Part shown: positions 25,475 to 37,618 of the stretch, one piece after another
Position numbering within the stretch: the first letter of the stretch is position 1
Layout: every line of letters begins with the position of its first letter
DNA from: Capitulum mitella
Lineage: Eukaryota > Arthropoda > Thecostraca > Pollicipedomorpha > Pollicipedidae
Direction of reading: 5' to 3'
Length of the DNA stretch: 64,000 bases
NCBI GenBank assembly: GCA_030062745.1
Contig: CP099848.1
Location: 11,367,501-11,431,500, forward strand
The notes under the pieces: model-generated
Told to the model about the DNA's origin: nothing
The model's input: the letters and a program-made list of their open reading frames with translations, nothing else
Databases searched by the model: none
Position numbers and translations under genes: made by a program

Positions 25475-27141
25475 AGAAAAGAAAACTGTCGCCCACATGC
25501 CAGCAGCAATGGCACGTGGACAAGTAACCCGAAAGTGCTCACTCATGGTCAGTTTTATTGATCGTTCATTGTACTTTCGAGCTATACTGGGGCACTTTAT
25601 GCTTCTTTATGTTTTCTTAAACCACTTTGGCGCCGTGGTGGCCCATATCCTAACTGTTCCAAGTAAACAAAGCAGTTGCTGGTAGTCATTTCCGTATAGC
25701 ATTTCCTTAAACCGTGGACTTTGATACCCTAACCTGTAGATATTTGAATACACTAGGTTATAGGTCAATAAGGTGGCGCTTACGGATGAACTGTGCAAGC
25801 CACGCATTTGTAGCTCAAGGTAGCTAGCCACTGCAGTTTGTAAAAAAATCAAGGGTTGTGCAAAAGAAACATCACAGTCCACATGGGACCTAGGTACATG
25901 GGTTTAGGACAAAAACGATGCATCCTGTAGGTACATATCTAGGCATGAGTTTCTGTTGGTTTTGCAGTCCATCTGAGGCCCCTAAAAACATGCTGTTTTT
26001 TCAAGGTGGATGCAGTACCAAAATGCCCCTAAATATGTGAACTCCACCACTGGGTGCTGCATTTATACATTACAAAGTTGATTTCATGCTATTTTGGTAC
26101 CAGAAATGAATTCCTGGCAAAATTTTGGTCCCAATAGATTACCTTTCTAAGTCGAGAAGAAATTTAAAATATAAGAAATTTGGGCGAAAATTGACAGTAC
26201 ACCTGGTCTAGAGACGGGAACGTTGTCGACTGTAACGCTGCCTAGGCATGTTGAAAGGAAAAACGCAAATATCGGGTAAAAATACTCCTCTTTTTGATAA
26301 CACAATGACTGGCGATCACTTACATCTGCATATTTTTTGTATAAGTGGCATGACAGTATACAAATCAAGCTTTCACTTTCAAACTGATTCGGCAGAGGGG
26401 AATTTCTTGCTTATGCATTTCACACAGGTTTCCGGAATCCGGTAGCAACAAAGAGAGCTGAAAGATGAAATAGACCAGAAGTTGCTTTCGGTACCTAACG
26501 CCATGATCATCAGGAAAAAACCGTTCCGATAGTGTTCTGGTGTGGAACTGTATAAATTAGATGGAACTAGGGAAAAAAATTGCAAGAACAAATTAGAACC
26601 TTCCAACCTTCATCTGAATCCAGCGCAGCGTGGAAACGGCCGCAGCAGCGGAAACGCTCGGAAATCAGCCCTTTTATTGCACCCGTATCCTTACCTCCTA
26701 TTCGGCAAATGTCTCGCATTTAAGCGCATCGCCCTACAAAGGTAACAGTGCTCAGGTGGGCATTTGTTGTTGAATCGCTGCACCACATGTCATCAACACC
26801 AATGCTTGTTCGGTCCCATGGTGTTTAGGTACGTCAGCGTACTTCTTTTTCAATCACTAATTATTTTTCTTTGCGAAGAATAGCCTCACTAATGAAGACC
26901 CACGCCTGGAAAGTACGCAGAAGAACAGAAAACATCGCCCATCGGAAAAAACTGCACAGGCTGAGTTGCTTAGATAAAAATGAAATAATGACAACACGCC
27001 ATATCATTAGAAACCACAGATAATCCAGACAAAAACAAATTCGATTCGAGAAACTGCGCAGTTCAGGACGCCCACCTTCCCTCGTATTTATCGGCCATCA
27101 CGGATTGCCATTCTCGGTAGTTCACGCGCCCAGCCGGAGCG
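25475..27141. other. No gene recognised
   Basis: AT-richer sequence with frames of 96 codons or fewer and no recognisable domains. The last 80 bases before 27142 become GC-richer, leading into the CpG island that follows. Confidence 0.5.
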
Positions 27142-27331
27142 TCAGTCATTTCTCAGACTGACAGCAGCAGCTCCTGCCGTCGCGACGGCTCCGAGGTTTC
27201 GCCGTCGGCGGGCGCCGGGCCGGCGCGGCCCGTCCTCCGCCTGCGCCCGGCCGGCCGAGCCGGGCTCAGCCGACTGCGCCGCGGCCGTCCGCCGTCGGCC
27301 GTCAGCCGCCGCCGTCGACGCGGCCGTTCAG
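27142..27331 (+). promoter_or_regulatory. Candidate promoter and untranslated first exon (CpG island)
   Basis: An arthropod-style initiator TCAGTC at 27142-27147 is followed by a very CpG-rich block with no ATG-opened plus-strand frame. The block ends at the consensus donor TTCAG|GTGAGC (intron would begin 27332). Initiator, CpG island and a perfect donor together suggest a non-coding first exon of a plus-strand gene. The GC-rich sequence continues to about 27500. No downstream coding exon is firmly identified; the candidate at 28198-28422 is on the same strand. Confidence 0.35.
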
Positions 27332-28197
27332 GTGAGCGCCGGAGGCGAGGCGGCGCCGAATCGATGCCGGCCGGCGGGTGATCGCGCCGCGCTCGTCTCG
27401 GTCGGGCATGTCTTCATTACGCGCCGCCGCCGGCCAGACACTGACCCAATTATCGGCGCCCGTCGCCTCCTGCAACGGGTCGTCGCGCCGGCGGCAACGA
27501 TTGGCACGGAGAGCGGGAACTCGACCCGGTTCCCGGAATACAGCCAGCGGGGCAAGGATTGGTGGGTGGGTGTGGAGGGGAAGGGGGGGGGGGCAGGACA
27601 ACTGCGCACGAACAATGCGGTCAGCGATGGCTGCAGGATGGAAAGGCACCGCACTAACAATGGTTGCTTCTGGTCCGGTGCTGCTGGCATGGGAAGGGGC
27701 TTAGGGAGACAATCACGCATTTTTGGCGTAGTTGAGACCCCTGGTTCGGTCTATAAGTTTGGATCTTTCAAGCCAGTGGTCTCTTTATATTTCGCCTTCT
27801 ATCGCTCGTAGGCAACGCTGGCTTCATTGTAAAACTTCATTGTCTTTACAGTGGTTTCCAAATGCGCTTTGTTGCTAACCGCACAGGAAATTTTTCTCTG
27901 CCGTAAGTTTCTGGGCTTTTTGACTTTCGACATCATCTTCTCATCTGTTTCCTCCCCCTCCAACAAAACAAGCGAAAAAGTTTGCCATGATGGTGCCATG
28001 CTCTTTCCAAGTCTCACCATGTTTTTTGTTGTGTCGATGTACCTCTGTGGTCTGAAAAGAGCCTAGCCTGGAAAAGAGTCTGCGACAGATATCAGACAAA
28101 TCTCGCCCATGTGACATGAAAAAAAGACATCAAATGCACGGAAGAATCAACAGAGCAAAAGATTCAGTATGCGAGGGATCACCAGCCTTGTGCTCAG
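27332..28197. other. No supported gene; GC-rich tail and poly-G run
   Basis: The GC-rich island continues to about 27500 and is followed by an 11-base G run (27583-27593). Frames of 108-159 codons here overlap on both strands and have no domain signal. The stretch would be intron 1 if the first exon at 27142-27331 is real. Confidence 0.4.
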
Positions 28198-28422
28198 TCT
28201 GCTGCCTACCTGTTCCCAGCCCGCTGCGTCAGTTTCTGTGATGAGCGGCTGCTCGGAGCCTCGGACGATAAGCTGATGGCCCTCAACGAGCGCTGCGTCT
28301 ATCGCAGCTCTCGTTACGCAGCTATAATGAGTGACAGGATGTCTGCTGTGTTGCAAGAGCGAACTGTCAATGGCGAATGGAACCTGCCGCCATTTACTGG
28401 ACCGCGTTCCCTGAAGACGTAA
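28198..28422 (+). CDS. Possible terminal exon of a small Tim9/10/13-like protein
   Basis: After a candidate acceptor (TTGTGCTCAG ending at 28197) the plus strand is open for 74 codons to TAA at 28420. The peptide contains CVSFC, then after 18 residues CVYRS, followed by a helical stretch ending SAVLQER. Small Tim chaperones of the mitochondrial intermembrane space carry twin CX3C motifs spaced by about 11-18 residues between helices. Here the fourth cysteine would be Ser, so any relationship is weak. The reverse strand is also open across this block and ends at a candidate donor (ACAG|GTAGGC at about 28207), so the coding strand is itself uncertain. Confidence 0.22.
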   Translation, partial: SAAYLFPARCVSFCDERLLGASDDKLMALNERCVYRSSRYAAIMSDRMSAVLQERTVNGEWNLPPFTGPRSLKT

Positions 28423-31400
28423 TCATTTCTCTTGGCGTTTGGCACAGCAACATTAGTCTACGGGTGAGCCTTCTGCCGCACGCTCATTACCTGACGCTAA
28501 GAACTTCACGCCGGTTGTTGCTATGTTATGTTTATGAGGCCGATGTAGTAGATAATTTAAGTCTGGAATAGTCGTAACCTACAACACCCTTTCATGTAAT
28601 GTATTAGTTCCATAGACACGAATTTCGTGAAATGATTAGCAACGAGTTATGATGACATTGCAATAGGTCGTACATTCCCCTGTCAACATTTTGTGAGGCA
28701 TGCTCAACGTAATTAAACGGGACATTTGAAGAAGGGCTCAGGGCGCAAGGGGGGGGGGGGGATAGCTCTGTTTGACGCGTTCAGTCACTACTGTATGTCA
28801 CCACCAAACATTGCTTCGTTTGTTTGTTTGTTTTTTCACCACGCGCAGCTGGCGGGAACATCGCGTGATACTTGGCTTCATTGAAATAGGATGATAACAC
28901 TTTTAAAGATGATTATTAAACATGGCGGTCGGAAAATCATGGTGAATCGAGGTAGTAAGGGCAATACCAGTACCTACACAATGAGCAGTCTGATTAAATC
29001 ACAGGAAAAGAACAGACAAGGTCTCTGCGGGATGACTTCCTGAACTACCTGGACCTGGACTGCGCAAGACAGAAATACATCGGTGTCATCTGTGTAAACG
29101 TCAAACTGACGGCTTCCAAAATATGACTCTTGAAAGAGCACCTGTCGCTTGATATCCTACGTTGAATTCAACTGGAAGTGCCAGATGAAAGTTCGCGAGA
29201 ATTGCCAAACTGGGGATGGTCCCCTGCTCGCCCTCAGTTCGCATGCCTAGGTCATCTGGAGCCGTCAAAGCAACTTTGGCTTGCGTCAGGCAGTCTGGGC
29301 GCAGAGTTCTGGTGTCTGGCGGAAACCTCGGCTCGTTTACAGTCTAGGCTAGCGCGGGGGGACGGGGGGCTGAGTTATCGGCTGGCGGCGCCAAGTATCG
29401 CCAGCGTCCCGAGAGACATCGCCAAAGGGCGGCCCACCATTACCACCGCCCAGTCGGGGGGGACCGCCGACCATTACCGAAGGGTGGAGAACCGCTTAAG
29501 AGGGAGGAGCGGGGGAGGGGGGGGGGGACGGCCAGCCGGTGAAATGATATCACCGCGACGTTTCGAGATATGGCATTAGGATTTTTTTTCGGAAATTTGA
29601 TCAGAATTATTTGCTATGGTGGTGCTCGGTGGTTACTAGTACCTGTGTTACCAGTCTGCTCGTCTACTGCCACTATTACCAGTCACCCCGCGATGGTGAC
29701 TGGTACCCGTACTAAACAAAGCTTGTTGCATAGAATTCAGCCCCTTCACCCGATCTTGTAATTCCAGGCAACGGTTAATTTTATGGCGGGAATCTAACGG
29801 GTCGTCAGTGGTACGATGCGACTTTATTTATTCACTTATTTATATACATACGGGCATCCACATAGCACCGTGGCTATTAACACCCCGGCGTCCCGATTAC
29901 CACCGCGACATTGCAATTGTCATCGTGACGTATTTATTGGCCAGTTGCCAGGTGACCTGCGAGCAAAATATCGAGCGTTTGGGTGACTTGAACACATCTT
30001 GCCAGGCGGGGACCAGCGTTCTCTTTTCTCTCTTTTCTCGACCAGTTCATTCTCTTGCCAAATGAACTATCGATCGCTGTTCGCCGAGGAATGCGTGTGA
30101 GTATCTAACGTACTTTTCAATTGACTTTTCTACCTAGATAGCTTTTGTAAATGGCTTGACTTGACCAAAGTGGTGCCTTCCATTACAAAGTCAGCAGTAT
30201 TTTTGTTGTGAAAATCACATGTCAACGTAGGAATTTAAGCGAAAGATTTCCTAGTAACGCATTCTACGAAGGAAAAAAACACTTTTGAGGGTGATCTGCG
30301 AAACGCAAAACAACTATTCGTATCCCAATCTTCATACTCGGTCTCTAAAACGTGAAAATAGACTTTTCGCCATTGCCGTTTTTCTCTGGGAGGTCCCGTC
30401 GCCAGGGGGGCGGGAGGGGTGAGGGGACTCCAGTCTGCCGCCTGTCCGCGGAACTAAGGCAGCGGCCGGCCGAGACAGCACCGACCTCTCGTTTTCTCGT
30501 CACGCCAGGCCGCCATCGACCGGTGCGCGTAACGCGCCGGCGAGCCGCCAGCTGCAGCCAGGAAGCCGCCAACTGCAGCTGTGGGGCGCCGCGGGTTGCT
30601 GACCGTGTGATCAGCCCCGCACCTGCCCCGTCCTGCCCGCAGGCGCCCGCCGTTCGTCGCTGAGCCCTCGCCCGTGACGTTTTGGTGTGCAGGCGGTGAC
30701 CGTCCTCACGTGTTCTGAGCAGCACTCGCCTCCTGTCGGCCGGCAGTTCAGTGACGATGCGCTGAGGACTCAGTCCAGGTACTGACCAGAATACGGCGCC
30801 TCTTCCGCTGAGGCCTGCGCCCATTGGGGTACTAAAGAGCAGGTATCCGGCGAGATCTCAGTTCTCATTAAAGATGATGATGCTACTTCATCAGAGTCCT
30901 AGACGTTAACGCTATCTTCAAGGCGATGAGAAAAGTTCGCGGTGAGCCCGCCTAATAACAGACTCGAGGCCGCTTTCAAGTAAGCGTGCGTTGGTGACGT
31001 TCCATACGATACTTTCTCAGTGAACTCTCACAGAACAGCAGCAGGGACAAAACACCCTTTTCGTCATTAGCCCACAAGCTGACCGTCTTCACCCCATCCA
31101 CAGTCCAAAGCAACAGCAGTACCAGCGGTCCTAAATAACCATCGTGTCTATTACAAAGGAAGCTTCAAAGTTCTATTTCCGAACCCTTTTGCGTAACTAT
31201 GCTATCAAATTGTAGATGAACTGTTCCGTAACAATGCTAAATTTCCAGCCCCGAAACATCCGATTCCAATTTGTCTTGCTTGACAGTTAAGACACCATGG
31301 CGTGGCACAGGGCGGGAAGGGATCACCCCGTCCAATACCCCAGTAATGAGACGGCGCTGTCGCGTGGCAGGTGTGACCGTCACAGACAGCAGCTCTCTAC

Positions 31401-32689
31401 ATCTAATACGGCCGCACCGGCGGCGGCCGCCGGCAGTGAACGGTCCACGGCTCCGCTGGATCGAACTGATGGCGATCAGCTCTCAGACCACGCTGGAGGC
31501 GACTGCTGTCGACTCCCGTCCCTCGCTGGCGGGGAGCGCGAGTGCGGCCGGACCTCGACGGCGGGAGGAAGGAATCCAGAGCCGGGCGGTGGCTGAACCG
31601 GAGCTCAACCTCCCAGCGTAGCTTTACTGCGAATCGCGAGCTCCTGGGCCCCGTGAAACCTCTGAAGTTGCTCGCCAGATGGGTGGCTGATGACTCGCAG
31701 CCGCAATTATGACTGCTTAATCTGTGCTTTAGTAGAATTTTTTAATAAGAGCGAGTTTTGCTGTTACCATTTTGCGTTCTTGCATTTACGCATTCACGAT
31801 TTACGCGCAGTCACACGTGCCAGGTATTCGAGGCAAGGTAGATTCATTCGCTGGGTGAACTGGAAATTCAGTTCAATGCAGGTGAATCTAGCGAATTCCG
31901 CCCAGAACCCAGAGCCACGGGTTTAACAACGCCGGTGTGATACCCGACCTCGTATTCAGTTTACCCAAAAAATGCCGCCGCATGGCACGTTTTCAATGCA
32001 TGGCGAGGCCAACCAGGCGTATTTCAAGGAGTTCCTGACCTCAGGTCAGGCGTCACTGGTCAGCCCGTCAGTCGGTCAGTCAGGATATCCCTGAACTCAG
32101 ATCAGAGGTCATAGGTCAATTGGTCAGCCAGGATGTCCCTGAGCTTTGACCAGAGGCCATGGTTCAGCGGTTTAGTCAGTCAGTCAGAACTTACAGCATC
32201 TCTCCCTCTGGATGCTGTCAGTCACTAGCCCTCATCACGGTAACTGACAGACTCTTGTTATCGGCCAAGTATTACAAGGAGCCGTTAATATCGGTCTTAC
32301 TGTTCCCCTCCCCCTACTGCGTGCCCGAACAATCTGCGTGTTGTGATGGTGACGTGCACTGTTAATGAGCCCTTTACTGGGGCGATGTCGATGCTAAATC
32401 ATCGACGGGACGGGAGAGCCTCAGTGAACTGGGATGCGATCACGTATATCTGTAACGAGCTCCGAACGCTTCACTGGCGTAACAACACAAAACGACAGGA
32501 CGCACACCATTGCACCAGAAGAGAAAAATGCTTGCCAAAGGTTACTGTGCCTTCCCCAGTCAAGCACAGAACGTACAGACAACTGTGGCAGATATCTCAG
32601 AGGCGTCCGCAGTCTCCCGTGCAGGCCCGCGCGGCAAAGGGCGCCACCGGCGGCGGACCTGCACCTGAGGCCGTCAGCGGCCGGCGATG
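28423..32689. other. No supported gene; GC-rich patches and poly-G runs
   Basis: There are G runs at 28749-28761 (13) and 29517-29527 (11). GC-rich patches lie at about 29210-29560, 30380-30810 and 31290-31620. Each is open in several frames with low-complexity translations (up to 159 codons), without a splice-flanked frame I would defend. The 30.4-30.8 kb patch contains acceptor-like CTGCCCGCAG at about 30640 and donor-like CCAG|GTACTG at about 30778, so it could hold untranslated exons. The region 32035-32200 has many GGTCA/GTCAG repeats. Confidence 0.4.
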
Positions 32690-32694
32690 AACAG

Positions 32695-32876
32695 CTGTGT
32701 GCGTGTGTGGCGGGAGTGTGTGTGTGTGCGTGCATGTCTGCCTCCTGGACGGGCCCCGCACGGCTCGGCGCCGGCCGCTGGCCTGCACCTGGCACCCATC
32801 GATCGACTCCGACGGGGCCGATCACCGCCACCACCGAGCCGAGCCGAGCCGAGCCGCCGCCGCCGCCGCCGCCGCG
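32695..32876. repeat. Degenerate (TG)n and (CCGAG)n/(CCG)n repeats
   Basis: A GTGTGTGCG-type run spans about 32695-32735. GAGCC units at about 32835-32854 pass into (CCG)n to about 32872. Both lie in a GC-rich patch (32600-33060). Frames through them translate as Pro/Ala/Arg or Cys/Val strings and are not genes. Confidence 0.8.
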
Positions 32877-33419
32877 CGCCGACCGCTTGCCCACCGGCCC
32901 CGCCAATTAAAGGTGTCCCATTATTTCGGGTTAAGCGGCGGGCAAATGCACGGCGCAGCCGGTTTAAGTGGCGCGGCGCGGCCCCGTCGACCTCCTCCCT
33001 CCAGGCGCCGGGCGGGTGGAGGCGGGAAGGCCGGACGAGCCGCAGGGGACCAATTCAGCCGTCAGCCACGGCGCCACGATGCGATCAGGCGATCGGCTCG
33101 TGTGCGTACACCGCGGTGGGCAGCGGGTGGACAAGTGTGAACACCAGGCGTCCAGGGGCGTAGTGGCCATCTTCCTGCCAGCTTGATTTGATTGGGCCAA
33201 TATGTACACATAGATATAAATGGTTGTCCGTATGCATCCATAGGACGATGCGTATATATTTGATAAACGTACATCGATATATATGTATAAACAAAGACAT
33301 ACATTTAGGCAATCCACAAAGCACTTGTGGCTATTATAGGCCATCTTCGAGATGATAAAAGAGCGCAGATGTCAGGGGGCGGCGATGTCAAGTAAAACGC
33401 ACGCACAAAACGGTACGTG

Positions 33420-36180
33420 ACTAGATGACACTGTCAGGTCTTATTAGTGATGGCGGGCACGCACCAAATGACGCTGCAGTGCGAGTCTGTAAGGCGACAC
33501 GGGCAGCTGATGGCAGCCAGGTGCCAGGGCGTTGTACAAGACGGCAGCTGGCGTGCAAAAACAGCGCTTTCCCATCTCGGTGCGGGACCGTGGGACATGA
33601 AGATCACCGTCCTGCCTGGTGTTCCTCTGATGCGTCTCAGATACTGTAAGGAGCCAGCCGGCATGGTCCTCGGGTTTGCCCTACATGCGGACCTTGTGTA
33701 ATAGCCAGAGAGCAGGCAGCCTCACCAGACCGTCAGCAGAGAGCCAGCCGATCTTCTGAAGCAGGTCCGACACATGACCGGATTTTTGCGACCGGAAATA
33801 ACTTAAGTCGCGTAATTCGGTGTCTTTTTTAAGCCGAGACAGGTTGCTCTTCGTACCATTGCCATAGACAGAGATGCAATATCGGAACTGCGACAGAACC
33901 AAGGCGTTCACTGACGTCGTGATGACGCCGGTGGCAGGCAGTGCTTCAGATGTGACAGACCAGCCAAGATTCCGAAACATCGTTTGATAGTAAAAGATAT
34001 ATGAAAATTCCAGCTGAGACTGCGAACAATCCGAGGTTTTTGGCTTCCAAACAGGGTATGAGATGGTGGTCGCGAAATTTCATCGTGAAGATGGGGATAC
34101 TACGAACATTTCTGGCACTTACGAGCAACATCAACTGGGTTTCGTCGGCACTGACCTTTAAACCGTTGGATCTGCTCCAAATATCAAGTGAGGCGAGGAC
34201 GCGTTCCAATCGAGTGGTGATGTTTTTTAATTGAGATTCAGGGCCACCTACCAAAAGCTGAATATCATCCGCGTGCTGGACCACCACTGCGTCCTCCGCG
34301 AACAAACTGAGGTCGTTCGCGAATTTCTGGGAGACGCCGATGTTGTTGGGAAAGAGAATTTGGTGGAACCCGGACTGTCAGTGATGCTGACGCTCTAGGT
34401 ACGATCCTGAAGACAGGCCGAAAACCAGGAAAAGCAAATTTCGTGGCCTTGGAGATTAGAAAGAAGTCTGGAGTGGTCTATCACATTGGAGGCCTTGCTG
34501 AGGTCGAGGAGACAAAGCAGTGATATTTCTCCACGGTTGTTGACAGACAAGATGTGGTCGAATATGGAGATCAACGCGGTTTCCGTCGAGTGTCGCGAGC
34601 GGAAGCCGTGCTGTGCGGGGGAAAGGAGGTGGTTGTAAGATAGGTAATCGTAGAGCTGCTGGTGAACAGTTCGTTGTACGAATTTGGTGATCACTGGGAC
34701 AATGGAAATGGATCTGTAGTTGCAGGGCTGTGTGTGATCGCCGGATTTAAAGATGGGGAAAACTAGTGAATGTTTCCAGGATGTCGGGACTTTGGAGAGA
34801 GATAGGCTGGGGTTGATCAGGTGAAGAAATGTTAGGCCGATAGCCTCATAGTTGAGGCGGATAAGGTGCACGCAAATACCATCCTCACCAAAGGCCGAGG
34901 AGCTGTTCATAGTGAACACGATGGTATGCAGCTCGATAAGGGTGAGGGGCGACAGTGACAATGCGCAGGCGCCAACACATGACAAGCGGCATGCAGTGTG
35001 GGGCAGCACTCCCTGACTGGTTACCTCGCCGGTCACACGTGGGCGTACACCAACAAAAAAGGTGTTCAGCTGGTCAGGTGCCGCTTCCGGTATCACACGC
35101 GCGGGCCTACTGCCACTCACAACAGCGAGAATGCACCGTCACATGGACATGCGTGTCGTGCGGCAGCGCCGGCCGCACAGCGCGGTTTAGTTCCCTGTAG
35201 GAGTGGGGACAAAGTCCGTGCCGCGCTAGAACCCGCCGGCCACGCCGCATCAGGCCTCAGGTTCCGTCGGCCTCCACAGGGGCGCTAGGGTTGCGTGGGC
35301 GCATCAAGAGGAACGGGACGTGCGCGTCCATAGTTGGAGTGAACACTTCGATAAAACGCTGCCAGTTCTCTGTCCCAGTGCGAGATAAAGACACCGGGCT
35401 GCCAGTCGGCTCTCAGTAAATCGTAATGAAAAAATGGCAGGTCAATGCGGCGCAATGGACGAGCACGAGTGGTGATCGCTGGCGGGCGGGTTCTGGGTAC
35501 AGAGATAAAGAGCGAACTAATTTATGCGGACTAAAATTAAAGAAACGGGTGCCTTAGCAAACGACTAGATCACGATCGTTATCTAAAAACGAACCAAAAA
35601 TAAAAGTACTAGAACTGACATAATAAAACAGTAAAAAATTAGACAAAAATCGAGTCAGGCGAGCCTTGCAGCAGTCGCTGCTGGGTTTGAGGTAGTCACA
35701 ATTTAAACCATCATAGAGCAGGACCTTAGACGATGAAAAGTCAGCTACTAGACGCTGCAATTGAGCATCAAGACCGCTAAAGTCCGCCCCCAAAATCCGC
35801 CATTGAACGTTTCGGAGGCCGATATAACGAGCTAACGAAGGCCTGACCCTTATCAGCGGGCTTCACTAATTCCTAGAGATTCCATACTGCTACCGGGATG
35901 AGGCGGGACAGCAGCCTTGATACGCGCTAAATTGAGTCCACCCCGGGCAAGCTCTGCGACGCCGCCATAGCCGCGGCCGTCCGGCCGGTCAGCGCGCAGC
36001 AGCTGGTAGCCGGGCGCGACCAGAAGCCGGGTCGAGATAGTCGGTTTGAGCCAGGACTCGCTGAGCGTGAACAAATCGTACTTGAACTTGTCCAGTTCGT
36101 GAGTGAGCTCCAGGATCTTCGGCTTGGAGCTCTGATTGTTCAGATAGCCGATGAGAAGGCTTGGAGTCGCTCCTGGCCGT
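33420..36180 (-). pseudogene. Degenerate CR1/Daphne-like non-LTR retrotransposon
   Basis: Minus-strand fragments in different frames spell, in order, parts of one LINE ORF2. An apurinic-type endonuclease part lies at about 36150-35560 (SESWLKP, GYQLLRADRPDGRG). A reverse transcriptase part at 35120-34395 includes CNYRSISIVPV, QHGFRSRHSTETALI and the motif A region LCLLDLSKA, where the usual AFD is ASN. Motif C HADDIQLL sits at 34305-33946. The C-terminal part runs from 33980 to about 33430. Frameshifts and stops break it at least four times. Around 34330 the conserved block between NNIG and NDLSLFA (the GxxLGPLLF motif) is missing, so the copy is inactive. Such elements reverse-transcribe their own RNA at a nicked genomic site. 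The 3' boundary is uncertain. Confidence 0.85.
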
Positions 36181-36358
36181 GTAGCAAGGGGCCCAACACG
36201 CTATACTCGCTGGTCGCCGGTCCAGCGTTGTCCCCTGCTCCCCCGGCGGCGAGCTCCGAGCGCGCGCCTGCCGCGCCGAGACCGGTGGGGAGGGGCGACC
36301 GCGCGGGTCAGCTGACCACGGGTTGGGCGGCACGCGTCCGGGCGGCGGCTGGCCTCGG

Positions 36359-36372
36359 TCAAGGTCACGTGA
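36359..36372 (+). promoter_or_regulatory. TCAAGGTCA site fused to a TCACGTGA E-box
   Basis: An ERR/FTZ-F1-type extended half-site TCAAGGTCA (36359-36367) overlaps a palindromic TCACGTGA E-box (36365-36372). It lies in GC-rich sequence just upstream (minus strand) of the LINE endonuclease region, so it could belong to the element's 5' region. Function is inferred from motif match only. Confidence 0.3.
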
Positions 36373-36424
36373 TGCCCCATAACTCCGGCCCATACTTTAG
36401 CTGCATATATAGGTATATATAATA

Positions 36425-37240
36425 GATATAGATATATTTCTGTCATTCGCATTTTCCTTATAACGTTATTCAGCTATGCATATACAAATCTCGACGTTTC
36501 GGCATGATGGTGCCTCTTCAGGGGAGCAAAATTAACATAAATATTATACAGTGAATCAGAACACAATACAAGAAAGCATCAGTGCGGGCAGAAAAAGGAC
36601 AACTCGGATATTCACGCAAATATTGGTAACCACCCACATTTAGGAGAGTTTAAGATACAGCCTTCAGTAGAAATGATGAAACCATAGTATTTGAGGTGGG
36701 TTACTATTTTTTAATGTATGGCGATACAAGAACCCGTAAGTCTAAAGCTTTGCTTCATCTGCGAATGATAGTGAAATTATCAATACGTACTAAAGAGTCT
36801 CAAAGTGCGGAATGATCTCTAATTGGAGAGGGATCTGGATGGGAGAGGGGGGAGACCTGTGCGGTCAGACCTAATTAAATGTGCTGAATCTGAGGTGGAG
36901 ATTACGAAGGGCAGACCCAATGTAAGACGCACCACACGAAGCGCAAAAGAAACGGTAAACCAATGACGATTGGCAGCATTTACGTATTCCGTCCTTGACT
37001 TTACACAATGACCTTGTGACAATGTGACAGACAATGAATTCAAACAATGCCTCTGACCCTAAACTGGACAAATACTTCGTGTTTCCTTAATTCGGACCAG
37101 AATTTGAACAAATGAGGGCTGTTGTCTCCAATGTAATCGCCACTTTCTACTCTTATCTGAACTCTAAAATTATTTTGGTCAATTCCTCCAACACAGGACC
37201 ATTGTTTAAATTCAAGGACAAAACACCTAAATGATGCCAA
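36425..37240 (-). pseudogene. Penelope-like element, 5'-truncated copy 1
   Basis: The minus strand encodes the C-terminal GIY-YIG-type endonuclease region of a Penelope-like element: a Cys-rich VYRFFCASCGASYIGSALRN block at about 36950-36890, then IRDH, then DNFTIIRR and DLRVLVSPYIKK-like remnants. Stops interrupt it. It aligns inversely with 37205-37618 plus 43557-43775, which gives an empty-site copy for the TTAA insertion: the target lies at 36650-36653. Reverse transcriptase sequence is absent because the copy is 5'-truncated. The 3' part carries a hammerhead-like motif (36496-36521) and ends in AT-rich sequence. Confidence 0.8.
36496..36521 (-). ncRNA. Hammerhead-ribozyme-like core in Penelope copy 1
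   Basis: On the minus strand, CTGAAGA is followed by GGC, an 8-base loop, GCC and GAAAC. This matches the hammerhead core CUGANGA / stem II / GAAA. Penelope-like elements are known to carry minimal hammerhead motifs near their ends. Stems I and III are not obvious here, so self-cleavage activity is uncertain. The sibling copy has CTGAAGG instead (43684-43710). Confidence 0.42.
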
Positions 37241-37618
37241 TCATTATTGGTTTCCCGTTTCAACTGCGCCTTGTGCGGGTCGTCTTGCGTTGGGTCCATT
37301 CTTTGTATCGTTTATATATCGTATGTGTATCATCGTGGTCCCAGTCAATCGTCGGGTCCGCCCTTTGTAATCTCCACCTCAGGATTCAGCAGCATTTATG
37401 TCGGTCTGGCCTCTCATGTCTACCCCTCCCCATCCAGATCCCTCACCAATTAGAAATCATGTCGCATTTTGTGACTCTTTAGAAAGCATTGACAGTTTCT
37501 CTACCATTCGCAGATCAAGCAAGGCTTTAGGTTAAGGTGTTCTTGAATCGTTAAACATTAAAAAAGAGCAGCCCACCCTAAATACTATGGTTCCACCATT
37601 ATCACTGAAAGCTGTATC
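37205..37618 (+). pseudogene. Penelope-like element copy 2, part a (5' of insertion)
   Basis: This plus-strand stretch is an inverted homologue of 37040-36654 and encodes the same GIY-YIG-type region (FQLRLVRVV, GSALCNLHLRI) in broken frames. A short AT-rich duplication interrupts the Cys-rich block. Copies 1 and 2 are head-to-head, both 5'-truncated near 37.2 kb. The copy is cut at the TTAA at 37619 and resumes at 43557. Confidence 0.78.
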
